A stretch of 64,000 nucleotides of DNA from Aureibaculum algae (GTDB lineage Bacteria; Bacteroidota; Bacteroidia; Flavobacteriales; Flavobacteriaceae), in the NCBI RefSeq assembly GCF_006065315.1, contig NZ_CP040749.1, forward strand, positions 2,246,501 through 2,310,500, written 5' to 3'. The notes under the pieces were generated by a model, which was given only the letters and a program-made list of their open reading frames with translations, ran no database searches and was not told the DNA's origin. A program made the position numbers and the translations under genes. Positions 46,433 to 55,065 of this stretch are shown here, piece by piece; position 1 is the first letter of the stretch, and each line of letters begins with the position of its first letter.

Positions 46433-46957
46433 ATGAAAGAATTTACTGAAAATTTAGAATATTACATTGAACAATATGAATTGGAAAAACAAATATTCCA
46501 AATGGGTAAAGAAATTAAAAACCGAGGTTGGTTAGAAAAATCAGAATTTTTAACAATATGCCTTTGGAAATCAAGAAGGCCAAAACGTTTATATGATTTG
46601 AACTCAAATGATGAAATTATGTCAAACTCAAAACTATCATTTGCTGAAAAAGATGAACTCAAAAAAATTAAAATTTTAACTAAATTAAAAGGTGTTCAAA
46701 TACCAACTGCATCTGCGATTTTGTCTGTTTTTAATCCAGGTATTTATCCAATTATTGATGAACGTTGCATTCAATCATTAAAATATTTAAAAATAATAAA
46801 TTGGAAAACTATTAATGCAAAAAATTGGATTGGATATTTAAAAATAATAAGAGACTGGTCTAAGAAAAATAATAAAACTGCAAGAGAAATAGAAAAAGGA
46901 CTTTATGCATACAATCGAATTAATTTGGACAAAGAATACACGAACTTATATAAATAA
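46433..46957 (+). CDS. HhH-type DNA-glycosylase-like protein
   Basis: A 174-residue soluble protein. The segment LKGVQIPTASAILSVFNP followed by IYPIIDERCIQSL resembles the helix-hairpin-helix plus Asp of the HhH-GPD base-excision glycosylases, where LPGVGxxTA and a later D are the marks. The usual catalytic Lys is not evident, so it could be a lyase-free glycosylase or a DNA-binding relative. It is the first gene of an AT-rich accessory run, with a promoter-like TATCTTTG about 80 bp upstream. Confidence 0.72.
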   Translation: MKEFTENLEYYIEQYELEKQIFQMGKEIKNRGWLEKSEFLTICLWKSRRPKRLYDLNSNDEIMSNSKLSFAEKDELKKIKILTKLKGVQIPTASAILSVFNPGIYPIIDERCIQSLKYLKIINWKTINAKNWIGYLKIIRDWSKKNNKTAREIEKGLYAYNRINLDKEYTNLYK

Positions 46958-46960
46958 ATA

Positions 46961-47206
46961 ATGGGAAAAAGAATTTTAGCATATTCAAAAAAAATGAAAG
47001 GTGACCTTGATGATGACTATATACTTTATGAGGATGGAGAAATCCTTCATGAATACGATAAACATCCATATCCTGGAGGTTATAATTTAAAAGACACACT
47101 TACTGTTGATAAATTAAATATTGTAATTAAGGAACGGCTGTTAAAAGCTACAAAAGAAGAGAATAAAGAATTAGTTAAACAAATTTTAGGAATAGTATCT
47201 GAATAA
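46961..47206 (+). CDS. Small acidic/basic protein of unknown function
   Basis: An 81-residue soluble protein, 4 bp after the glycosylase-like gene and so likely cotranscribed. It has an acidic start (GDLDDDYILYEDGEIL), a short HEYDKHPYPGG turn and a helical Lys/Glu-rich tail. Not recognised. Confidence 0.65.
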   Translation: MGKRILAYSKKMKGDLDDDYILYEDGEILHEYDKHPYPGGYNLKDTLTVDKLNIVIKERLLKATKEENKELVKQILGIVSE

Positions 47207-47354
47207 AAACAAGATAAAATAAAGTATTTGATTTATTACTAGTTTTAGCGTAATTACGAACCTTGGAATATCTTGGCACACGAATATTCTTTTAGGTTTT
47301 TATTGAATTGGTTATAAATCTAAAATAATCTTTATATATAATACTTAAAAATTT

Positions 47355-48776
47355 ATGAATCATAAGGAGAAATGGAGCTTATTACTTGGAGAAAAAAGGT
47401 TTCGTGAGAAGTCTTCAACAATTAAAAGCGATGGTCGTAACACATTCGAAAACGATTATGGTCGATTAATTTCAAGTGCACCAATAAGAAGATTACAAGA
47501 TAAAACACAAGTATTCCCTTTGGAAGAAAGTGATTATATTAGAACTAGATTAACACATTCTTTGGAAGTTTCATATTTAGCTAGTTCAATAGGTCAAAGT
47601 ATAGAAAATTTATTATTAAAAAAGAAAGAACTTGAACCTGAACTAAAAGGAAATTTGAGCTCTCTTTTACGTGTAGCTGGTTTGGTACATGATTTAGGAA
47701 ATCCACCTTTTGGTCATTTTGGAGAAGAAGCAATTAAAAAATTCTTTAAAAGATATTTCAAAAATAATAAAAGTACAACTCTTTCAGACCATGAAAAAGC
47801 AGATTTTGAAAACTTTGATGGTAATGTACAAACATTTCGAATTCTTTCTAAACTCTATTATTTCGGAGATGAATATGGATATAATTTAAATTATTCAAGT
47901 TTAGCAACTATAATAAAATATCCTTCTAATTCAATAGATGGAAACAATCAATTTTTATCTAAAGATGAATATAATAAATTAGATTTAAAAGAGAAAAAGA
48001 AGCATACTTTTGAAATTTCAAAGAAAAAATTCGGATTTTTTCAATCGGAAATAGAAACTTATAAAGAAATTGATAAACACTTGAAGCTAGGGCACAGAAG
48101 ACATCCTGTTGTTTATTTATTAGAATCTGCTGATGATATTGCTTATAGTGCCGCTGATATTGAAGACGGAATTAAACTAGGAAAAGTTGATTTAAATGAT
48201 ATTGAGAGGATTTTTAGTAAACATTTAAAGGAAAATAAAGAAATAGTTCTAAAAAAATTAAAAGATTTAAGAGAAGAATACGAAAATGAAAAAAATGTTG
48301 ATGCATCATTAATCGTTCAGAAATTTAGAATTTTTACTCAACAAATAATGATAGGTAGTATTGTTGAGTCATTTGAGAATCATTATGATAATATTATGCA
48401 AGGTAAACTTGAAAATGAAATAATTGACATCTCTGCTGCAAAAGATATTCGTAAAGCTTATAAAAAATTGCAATATATTGTATTTGATGACAAATCAATT
48501 CTAAAAAAGGAAATAGCTGGATGGGAAGCTATCTATGGTTTATTAGATATATTGGTTGAAGCCTCAAGAAGTAAATCGTTTATTGAAACTGGAAATAATT
48601 TAGAATCACGATTGTATAAAATTATTTCTACAAGTCACAGAAAAGTATTTGAGGATATTGAAAGATACTCAAATGATGAATACAAAACCTTACAATTAAT
48701 TGTAGATTTCATTAGTGGAATGACAGATAGATATGCTATTAGATTATTTCAAGAACTTAAAGGAATTAAAATTTAA
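47355..48776 (+). CDS. dgt: dGTP triphosphohydrolase (HD domain)
   Basis: A 473-residue HD-domain enzyme that hydrolyses dGTP to deoxyguanosine and triphosphate. The metal-binding set is complete: His68 in LTHSLEV, His112-Asp113 in GLVHDLGNPPFGHFGE, and the second acidic part in ESADDIAYSAADIEDG. The opening RLQDKTQVFPLEESDYIRTRLTHS is the family signature. Besides its housekeeping role, dGTPase is a known anti-phage enzyme that drains dNTP pools. Its place in an AT-rich accessory run beside a nucleotidyltransferase, a MazG-like enzyme and nuclease-like genes points to a defensive role here, but that is inference. The next gene overlaps its 3' end. Confidence 0.95.
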   Translation: MNHKEKWSLLLGEKRFREKSSTIKSDGRNTFENDYGRLISSAPIRRLQDKTQVFPLEESDYIRTRLTHSLEVSYLASSIGQSIENLLLKKKELEPELKGNLSSLLRVAGLVHDLGNPPFGHFGEEAIKKFFKRYFKNNKSTTLSDHEKADFENFDGNVQTFRILSKLYYFGDEYGYNLNYSSLATIIKYPSNSIDGNNQFLSKDEYNKLDLKEKKKHTFEISKKKFGFFQSEIETYKEIDKHLKLGHRRHPVVYLLESADDIAYSAADIEDGIKLGKVDLNDIERIFSKHLKENKEIVLKKLKDLREEYENEKNVDASLIVQKFRIFTQQIMIGSIVESFENHYDNIMQGKLENEIIDISAAKDIRKAYKKLQYIVFDDKSILKKEIAGWEAIYGLLDILVEASRSKSFIETGNNLESRLYKIISTSHRKVFEDIERYSNDEYKTLQLIVDFISGMTDRYAIRLFQELKGIKI

Positions 48777-49551
48777 ATTTTTGGACTACAAGCAAATTAA
48801 ATCTCAATTTAAATTACATTTTAATTCTGAATTAAATAATAATCCAGAACTAAAATTTCTTCTGTACGAAATATTTGTATATGGAAGTGCTTACATTATA
48901 GGTGGTTATTTTAGAGATTTTTTAATTTCAAAAAAATCAAGGGATTTGGATATTATTATAGATTTAGAAAACACAAAATTAATTGAAATTATTGGTCAAT
49001 CTAATTGCCAATATTCGATAAATAGACATAAAGGTATAAAACTACAATTTAACAATTTAGTTGTTGATATGTGGAGTATAGAGAATAATTGGGCTTTTAA
49101 AAATGAATTGGTAAAACTTAATGAAAAAGACAAACTAAATAGTATTGCAAAAGGTTGTTTCTACAACTATGATTCATTAGTTATTAATCTACATACCTAT
49201 AATTTAAATATTCAGAATTATAATGCATATATAGATAATAAAAAATTAGACATTTTATTAAAATCGCCTATTTATAAAAACCTAAATCCAACAACTGAAG
49301 CTAATATTTTAAGGGCATTTTATCTAAAAAAGAAAGAGCAAATACAATTCTCCACAAACACAAAGAAATATCTAATTGACAAAATCGGTCAATTAAAAGA
49401 CAATGGGTTTGATCCAATTGAGATTTTAGAAGAAACAAAATCAAAGTATCCGAAATATCAAAATCAACTGAATAAGAATGAAATCAGTAAAATGATAAGT
49501 GAATTATATTCAGCTAACGAATTTGACAACCAATTTTATTTAAATTTCTAA
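48733..49551 (+). CDS. Poly(A)-polymerase / CCA-type nucleotidyltransferase-like protein
   Basis: A 272-residue protein with the class II nucleotidyltransferase head: YIIGGYFRDFLISKKSRDLD then IIID, with the GG-x(2-3)-RD and DxD-type acids as in tRNA nucleotidyltransferase/poly(A) polymerase. The RNA-binding neck and body expected of a CCA-adding enzyme are short or absent. The ATG at 48733 overlaps the dGTPase gene by 44 bp; the TTG at 48781, just after the dGTPase stop, is an alternative start that would give 256 residues. The overlap points to translational coupling of the two enzymes, and so to one functional unit. Confidence 0.85.
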   Translation: MLLDYFKNLKELKFKFLDYKQIKSQFKLHFNSELNNNPELKFLLYEIFVYGSAYIIGGYFRDFLISKKSRDLDIIIDLENTKLIEIIGQSNCQYSINRHKGIKLQFNNLVVDMWSIENNWAFKNELVKLNEKDKLNSIAKGCFYNYDSLVINLHTYNLNIQNYNAYIDNKKLDILLKSPIYKNLNPTTEANILRAFYLKKKEQIQFSTNTKKYLIDKIGQLKDNGFDPIEILEETKSKYPKYQNQLNKNEISKMISELYSANEFDNQFYLNF

Positions 49552-49727
49552 AAACTATGTACAATAATGGCAATTATTAATTACTTGTTATTTGATGTTT
49601 TAGAAGATACTCACAGATTTTATTCTCGGTTTGTATTTGCCCAATTAGTTATTTAAACCATGAAACTAATCTTATTTAAGTACATCAATAACAAGATGAA
49701 CAAAAATAATACAAAAAACTTATATTT

Positions 49728-51572
49728 ATGAAACTAGAAAAAATTTTAGATAAACTTGGTTCTATAGAAAAGAACTCATTTATAAAAATAATTGATAATA
49801 TAATATCTAAAAATCCTAAAAATGGGAAAGAAATCGAAAAGATCTTAAGTTCGTCAGATAAGGGTTTGAAATCAGTAGACAATCAAAATATATCTAATAT
49901 TTTTGCTTTAACAGCGGACGAATTTCAAGAACATATTAAGTGTGAGTTTCAAGAAATAACTTCACAATTGGATATTTTAATTGATATTATTATACGTGAC
50001 GGGAATTGTATAATGAAACAAGATTGGTTTTCGAGATTATATGATAACGAAATTAAGAATTTAAAGACAAGAATTAAAGGATTAAATGTTGATTTTGTAA
50101 ATGATAAATCGGAATTAAGTGCAACACGTAAACGTGATTATAAAATTTACAAAGCCTGTTTGCATACAGCTTACCAAAATGACGTAGCAAATAACCGTGA
50201 CGCAAAAATCACTTCTAACGAATTATCTATAATATTAACGCTTTCAAAACAATTAGGTCTTTCACAAGAAGAGGTTAAGTTAATAAACTACTCAATATTA
50301 CCAATCAAAAAAATTGATATTCAAGACTTAATTAAAGGTTTGAAAAACATTGGAGTAATATTTTATTCTAACAAAGAGAATACAATTTATGTTGCAGACG
50401 AAATGGTTAGAATGTTACGTAAAGTTAGAGAAAAAGAAGTTGCTGAAAAATTCTACAGGAGAACACTAAAACTGTTAAGAGAACCTATTATCAATCACAT
50501 TGCAAAAGAGCACAATATTGATAGGAAATTACCATACGCTCAAAAAATTGAAGAAATTATAAAGGAAGGTGTTTCTTTTACAAGCCTTCTTTTAGAAGAT
50601 ATTTACAAACAAGGCAGTACTTTAACAGAAAAGAAAAAAACATTAAATGAACTTTGTGAAAAAGGTTTAAATATTTCAAATTTAAAAGGGAGTACTTTAG
50701 ATGACAAAATTAGTAGTCTTATTAAGTATTTTGAGAATGTTGAGCGTGATGAAAAAGTAGGTATTTCAATAGATGGCTTTGATAAACTACTCGTTGAATT
50801 AAATCAATCTCTTCCAAAACTAAACAAGCAAATAAAAGACCAATTTGAATTGCAAGATGAATTTGTGTTAAAAGCAGACTTTTTACTTGATTACAATATA
50901 AAACCAAGAGATATTTTGGATTTAATTGTAAAATCAGATTTATCTAAATTTATAAAGGATAATGGAATTAAGCAACGTGGAGATGATATTCTAAACATTC
51001 TTGAGCATTATAAAGATGTTGAGAATTTGTATTTAGAGAATTATGAAAATGTTGCTTATAGAAATTTGAACTTATTAAAAGAAAACGGAATAACCGTTAA
51101 AGAAAGTGAGCTCGGAATAAAATTCGAGGATTTAACTAAAGTTATTTTTAAAGGTCTAGGCTTTAATGTGGATGATACGTTTAAAAGTAGTCTTAATACT
51201 AAAAAGGATATGATAGATATTCTTTTAAATTTGGAAAATAATGAGGTGATAATTGTAGAATGTAAAACAAGTAAAGAAAGAGGGTATAATAAATTTAGTA
51301 CAGTTTCTAGACAATTAAAATCATATCAGAAATTAGCCCTATTAAATAACTTGAGAATTGTTAAAATATTACTTGTTGCACCAGAGTTTAGTGATGATTT
51401 TGTTACAGACTGCGAAATGGACACAGAAATGAATTTATCACTTATAACGGCATCAACGCTATCAAATATTTTAGAGGCTTTTCAAATATCAAAATACACA
51501 GAATTTCCTCACGTATTATTCAGAGATATATTAATAAATGAGGAACGAATAATAAAAGCGTTAAGTAAATAA
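49728..51572 (+). CDS. Large protein with C-terminal PD-(D/E)xK nuclease domain
   Basis: A 614-residue protein. About 450 N-terminal residues are mostly helical and polar (KRDYKIYKACLHTAYQND, KEVAEKFYRRTLKLLREP) without a recognised fold. From about 455 comes a restriction-endonuclease-like domain: Glu in GIKFEDLTKVIFKGLGF, Asp494/Asp497 in KKDMIDILL, and Glu511-x-Lys513 in IIVECKTSKE, the full D...ExK set of Mrr-type nucleases. It may bind DNA or RNA through the N-terminal part and cut it with the C-terminal domain. No methylase is near. It sits between the dGTPase pair and the MazG pair. Confidence 0.85.
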   Translation: MKLEKILDKLGSIEKNSFIKIIDNIISKNPKNGKEIEKILSSSDKGLKSVDNQNISNIFALTADEFQEHIKCEFQEITSQLDILIDIIIRDGNCIMKQDWFSRLYDNEIKNLKTRIKGLNVDFVNDKSELSATRKRDYKIYKACLHTAYQNDVANNRDAKITSNELSIILTLSKQLGLSQEEVKLINYSILPIKKIDIQDLIKGLKNIGVIFYSNKENTIYVADEMVRMLRKVREKEVAEKFYRRTLKLLREPIINHIAKEHNIDRKLPYAQKIEEIIKEGVSFTSLLLEDIYKQGSTLTEKKKTLNELCEKGLNISNLKGSTLDDKISSLIKYFENVERDEKVGISIDGFDKLLVELNQSLPKLNKQIKDQFELQDEFVLKADFLLDYNIKPRDILDLIVKSDLSKFIKDNGIKQRGDDILNILEHYKDVENLYLENYENVAYRNLNLLKENGITVKESELGIKFEDLTKVIFKGLGFNVDDTFKSSLNTKKDMIDILLNLENNEVIIVECKTSKERGYNKFSTVSRQLKSYQKLALLNNLRIVKILLVAPEFSDDFVTDCEMDTEMNLSLITASTLSNILEAFQISKYTEFPHVLFRDILINEERIIKALSK

Positions 51573-51800
51573 AAAGCAAATTGAAATATAATGGTTATAC
51601 ATAATAAAACCTTGTTAAACACAGAATTAACCAAAAAATAATTTTTGTAAATTTTGCAATTATAATAGAAAACTATCATTTTAAAATTTACTCCTTAACA
51701 TTCTTTATTCGCAACAAAAAGATTATTACTTTTATGGCTGTAATCTATTGAATTAAATAAGAAAAACACTTTTCAAAGTCTACAAAAAAGCAAATTGATT

Positions 51801-52130
51801 ATGAGCGAAATAAAAGAAATAATTACAGAATTAATCAAATTCCGTGATAAAAGAGATTGGGAACAGTTTCATAACCCAAAAGATCTTGCCGTTGCTCTTA
51901 ACATTGAAGCTGGTGAATTATTAGAAAATTTTCTATGGAAATCTCATGAGGAAGCAAATAAAGATAAGGTCAAAGAAGAATTGGCAGATGTTTTTGCTTA
52001 TGCCTTTCTATTAGCCGAAAAATACAACTTTGACGTTAAGGAAATAGTTTTAGAAAAGATTAAAAAAAATGGAGAAAAGTATCCCATAGATAAAGCAAAG
52101 GGAACTGCGAAGAAGTATAACGAATTATGA
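51801..52130 (+). CDS. MazG-like nucleotide pyrophosphohydrolase
   Basis: A 109-residue all-alpha NTP pyrophosphatase of the MazG/RS21-C6 type, using the ATG at 51801. The ExxE and ExxD metal sites are visible in EAGELLENF and EELADVFAY, preceded by RDWEQFHNPKDLA. The overlap ATGA with the next gene (the stop TGA at 52128-52130 and the ATG at 52127) shows translational coupling, so the two work together. In this company it more likely changes a nucleotide signal or protects against a modified or excess nucleotide than does simple housekeeping. Confidence 0.93.
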   Translation: MSEIKEIITELIKFRDKRDWEQFHNPKDLAVALNIEAGELLENFLWKSHEEANKDKVKEELADVFAYAFLLAEKYNFDVKEIVLEKIKKNGEKYPIDKAKGTAKKYNEL

Positions 52131-54343
52131 ATGTTGTAAATAAGGATTTTCAAATTAATCAGTATCAATTTGACAATGATTTATTGGATGAATTGGACGA
52201 ATTTCATTTTGCAAAAGAACTTTGGCCAATTGTATATCTTATTACCGATGATAAGCTAAAGGAGGCCTACGTAGGTGAAACTGCTGATACATATACAAGG
52301 ATGAAAAGTCACTTAAAAAATGGTGACAAAAATCGACTAACAGTATTACATTTGATTGGTAGTCATATTTTTAATAAATCAGCAACTTTAGATATAGAAT
52401 CTAATTTAATTAAATATTTAGACGGCGATGGTCAATTTAAATTGCAAAATGGCAATTTAGGATTGGCAAATCATCAGTATTATCAAAAGAAACAAGTCTA
52501 TTGGGAATTGTTCAAATCTCTTTGGGATCAACTTAGGTCAAAAGGTCTTTCTAGACACTCGTTAGAGTTTATTAATAACTCTGATTTATTTAAATACTCA
52601 CCTTATAAATCTTTAACAAATGACCAAAAGGATGGGTTAATGATTATTATAAACAACCTACTGAATGACAAAGCAAAACATGTAATTATTGAAGGTGGTG
52701 CAGGTACTGGTAAGACCATTTTAGCTATTTTTCTTTTTAAATTGTTAATGACGGATAGTAAAGATTTTAATTTCGCTGAGTTTGGTGATGAAGAGTCTGA
52801 ATTTATTGAAAAAATACTTCAATTAAAGAATAAATTTTGGCAACCAAAAATAGCATTGGTTGTGCCCATGTCTTCTTTCAGAAAAACACTTAAAAAAGTG
52901 TTTAAAAATATAAAAGGATTATCTGGTAGTATGGTCATAGGTCCAGCAGAAGTTACAAGAAACGACTACGATATTTTAATTGTTGATGAGTCTCATAGAC
53001 TGAGAAGACGTGTAAATCTCGGAGCTTATTTTGGTGCATTTGATAAGGCGTGTGAAAAATTAAATTTAGATAAATCTACTTGTACTGAAGTTGATTTTAT
53101 ATTGAGTCAATCTAAAAAAAATGTGTTTTTTTATGATGAAAATCAGTCTATTAAGCCTTCAGATGTTGAAAAATCAGTTTTCGATAAATTAAAATTAGAT
53201 CCAAATACTCATATTGATTATTTAAAATCTCAATTCAGAGTTCGAGGAGGTAACGCTTATGTGAAGTTCGTAAATAATCTATTGAAATGTAACATTGCAG
53301 ACATTGAAGGTGTTTATAATTCTAAAAATTACGAATTAGTATTATTTCGTTCTTTGTCTGAAATGATTGAGGAAATTAAGAAAAAAAATAATGAAATAGG
53401 CTTATCAAGACTTATTGCAGGTTATTCATGGCCTTGGATTTCTAAAAAAGACAAAGGTTTATTCGACATTAAAATTGATAATGTAGAATTACAATGGAAT
53501 GGAGAAAATATTGATTGGATAAATTCACCAAATTCAATTAATGAAGTAGGTTGTATACATACTACACAAGGTTATGATTTGAATTATTCTGGAATTATTT
53601 TTGGAAATGAAATAACCTATAATAATGAGACTAATAGAATTGAGATAATAGAAGAAAATTACTTTGATAAATATGGTAAACAATCGGTTAAAACCAAAGA
53701 TGAATTATTAAATTTCATTGAGAATATTTATAAAACAATCTTGCTAAGAGCAATCAGAGGTACTTATATTTTTGTTTGTGATGATAATTTACGAAATTAC
53801 TTTTCTAAATATATTAAGACTAAAGGTTTTGTTGATGAGACAGAAGAAGTAAAGCTATTTATTGAGAAACCTGAACTTAAACCATTCATAAATGCAATCC
53901 CTCTATATGATTTAAAAGCTGCGGCTGGAGCATTCAGTGAAAATCAAAATGTTGAAGATTTAAAATGGATTAAACCTCCGAAAGATTTAAGAATTTCTGA
54001 TGATTATTTTGCTTGTGAAATTGTAGGAGAATCAATGAATAAAATTATTCCAAATGGTTCTATTTGCGGTTTTAAAAAATATAAAGCAGGAACAAGAAAT
54101 GGAAAAATTGTATTGGTTCAATCAACCAGTATTCAAGATTCAGATTTTGGTTCAGGATATACTGTTAAAGAATATTTAAGTGTTAAGAAAGAAGGTGTTG
54201 AAAATTTGTTCCATGAATCTATTATTTTAAGACCACGTTCTTATGATTCAAATTATGACGATATAATACTTTATGAAGATGAATTGCAAGATTTTAAAGT
54301 AATAGGGATATTTGATAGAGTTCTTTACACTAATGAATCTTAA
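52127..54343 (+). CDS. GIY-YIG / DUF2075 helicase / LexA-like autoprotease fusion
   Basis: A 738-residue three-domain protein. The GIY-YIG nuclease (about 33-110) shows PIVYLITDD and AYVGETADTY. The DUF2075/Schlafen-group-3 helicase follows, with Walker A GGAGTGKT at 190-197 (Lys196) and Walker B Asp287-Glu288 in VDESHRL. The C-terminal S24 peptidase of LexA/UmuD type has a probable self-cleavage site between Ala600 and Gly601 (in LKAAAGAF), nucleophile Ser636 in GESMN and general base Lys681 in YTVKEY. Ser lies 35 residues after the Gly, close to the spacing in LexA (34). It may be an effector held inactive and released by self-cleavage after DNA damage or phage attack. The MazG-like gene is translationally coupled upstream. 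The domain order is seen; the mechanism is inference. Confidence 0.9.
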   Translation: MNVVNKDFQINQYQFDNDLLDELDEFHFAKELWPIVYLITDDKLKEAYVGETADTYTRMKSHLKNGDKNRLTVLHLIGSHIFNKSATLDIESNLIKYLDGDGQFKLQNGNLGLANHQYYQKKQVYWELFKSLWDQLRSKGLSRHSLEFINNSDLFKYSPYKSLTNDQKDGLMIIINNLLNDKAKHVIIEGGAGTGKTILAIFLFKLLMTDSKDFNFAEFGDEESEFIEKILQLKNKFWQPKIALVVPMSSFRKTLKKVFKNIKGLSGSMVIGPAEVTRNDYDILIVDESHRLRRRVNLGAYFGAFDKACEKLNLDKSTCTEVDFILSQSKKNVFFYDENQSIKPSDVEKSVFDKLKLDPNTHIDYLKSQFRVRGGNAYVKFVNNLLKCNIADIEGVYNSKNYELVLFRSLSEMIEEIKKKNNEIGLSRLIAGYSWPWISKKDKGLFDIKIDNVELQWNGENIDWINSPNSINEVGCIHTTQGYDLNYSGIIFGNEITYNNETNRIEIIEENYFDKYGKQSVKTKDELLNFIENIYKTILLRAIRGTYIFVCDDNLRNYFSKYIKTKGFVDETEEVKLFIEKPELKPFINAIPLYDLKAAAGAFSENQNVEDLKWIKPPKDLRISDDYFACEIVGESMNKIIPNGSICGFKKYKAGTRNGKIVLVQSTSIQDSDFGSGYTVKEYLSVKKEGVENLFHESIILRPRSYDSNYDDIILYEDELQDFKVIGIFDRVLYTNES

Positions 54344-54414
54344 TAAAATAAAAGGAGTTTCTTTTAACAAAACCAATCCTAACCTACAACATCCAAACAA
54401 TTTTAGCCAAAGGG

Positions 54415-54441
54415 TTAAGAATTCCAACTAAAAATTCTTAA
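54415..54441 (+). terminator. Possible terminator after the helicase fusion gene
   Basis: Arms TTAAGAATT and AATTCTTAA around a 9-nt loop, about 70 bp after the stop codon. No strong T-tract follows, so strength is uncertain. Confidence 0.45.
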
Positions 54442-54476
54442 ATTAGGCTTCATTAAAATAATTACTATATTTCAAT

Positions 54477-54665
54477 ATGAAGTTTATAAAAAAAATAGGC
54501 ATTGGTTATGTGCTAATGTTAGTACTCTGCGTGGTTATTATAATTGTAGCAGAATACACATTTCTTAATGGAGATGAGATGCATGGTATTTTTATAGGGC
54601 TTTGGGCACCTATGTTAATTGGCCTTATGATATTTTTTAAATTGGTAGACCATGGAAGCAAATGA
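54477..54665 (+). CDS. Small membrane protein
   Basis: A 62-residue protein with two hydrophobic segments (IGYVLMLVLCVVIIIVAEY and LWAPMLIGLMIFFKL). No recognised family. A 34-residue gene overlaps its 3' end by 14 bp and is probably its partner. Confidence 0.65.
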   Translation: MKFIKKIGIGYVLMLVLCVVIIIVAEYTFLNGDEMHGIFIGLWAPMLIGLMIFFKLVDHGSK

Positions 54666-54756
54666 ATTGATCTTCTACTTTTCCATTTTTGTGGGTGTCT
54701 GTGTAGCCCTATGGATAGGCCTTATCATATGGTCGTATCATAATATGAAAGAATAA
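54652..54756 (+). CDS. 34-residue single-pass membrane peptide
   Basis: Too short for most gene callers: a Met start at 54652, one strong hydrophobic helix (FYFSIFVGVCVALWIGLII) and a short tail ending HNMKE, stop at 54756. It overlaps the preceding membrane-protein gene by 14 bp in another frame, the arrangement of a coupled pair. Looks like the small subunits of cytochrome-oxidase-type complexes but cannot be assigned. Confidence 0.45.
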   Translation: MEANELIFYFSIFVGVCVALWIGLIIWSYHNMKE

Positions 54757-54930
54757 ATGGGAAAAACAGGGAAAGAAAAAAACCACGCTAAACATCGTGG
54801 CAGGCACCAAGAATAAAGCCAAACATAGTAAACACCTGGCTTAAAAAGAACAAAATTAAAGCGGATAAGCAACAGCATAAAGCACGTTTAAAAGAAATTG
54901 TGCAGAAAGCCAAAGAGAGTGGTTTGTAGC
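54757..54930 (+). pseudogene. Possible frameshifted gene for a small basic protein
   Basis: Starts ATG-GGA-AAA-ACA (MGKTGKEKNH) directly after the 34-residue gene and stops after 19 codons. Another frame then encodes a Lys/Gln-rich helix (KADKQQHKARLKEIVQKAKE) to a stop at 54928. The two parts together resemble one small basic protein interrupted by one or two shifts. The assignment is weak. Confidence 0.3.
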
Positions 54931-54978
54931 AGTATTCAGTTTTCAGTACCCGTCTGCAGTCAACAGTTTTTTGATATT

Positions 54979-55064
54979 TTCTCTAACCTCTAACCTCTAA
55001 CCTCTAACCTCTAACCTCTAACTTCCAACCTCTAACTTCCAACTTCTAACTTCTCACTTCCAAC
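54979..55064. repeat. Heptamer tandem repeat (CTCTAAC family)
   Basis: About twelve consecutive 7-bp units, the first five identical (CCTCTAA register) and later ones changed to CTTCCAA, CTTCTAA and CTTCTCA. The array ends just before the stop codon of the minus-strand membrane-protein gene at 55066. Confidence 0.85.
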
Positions 55065-55065
55065 T

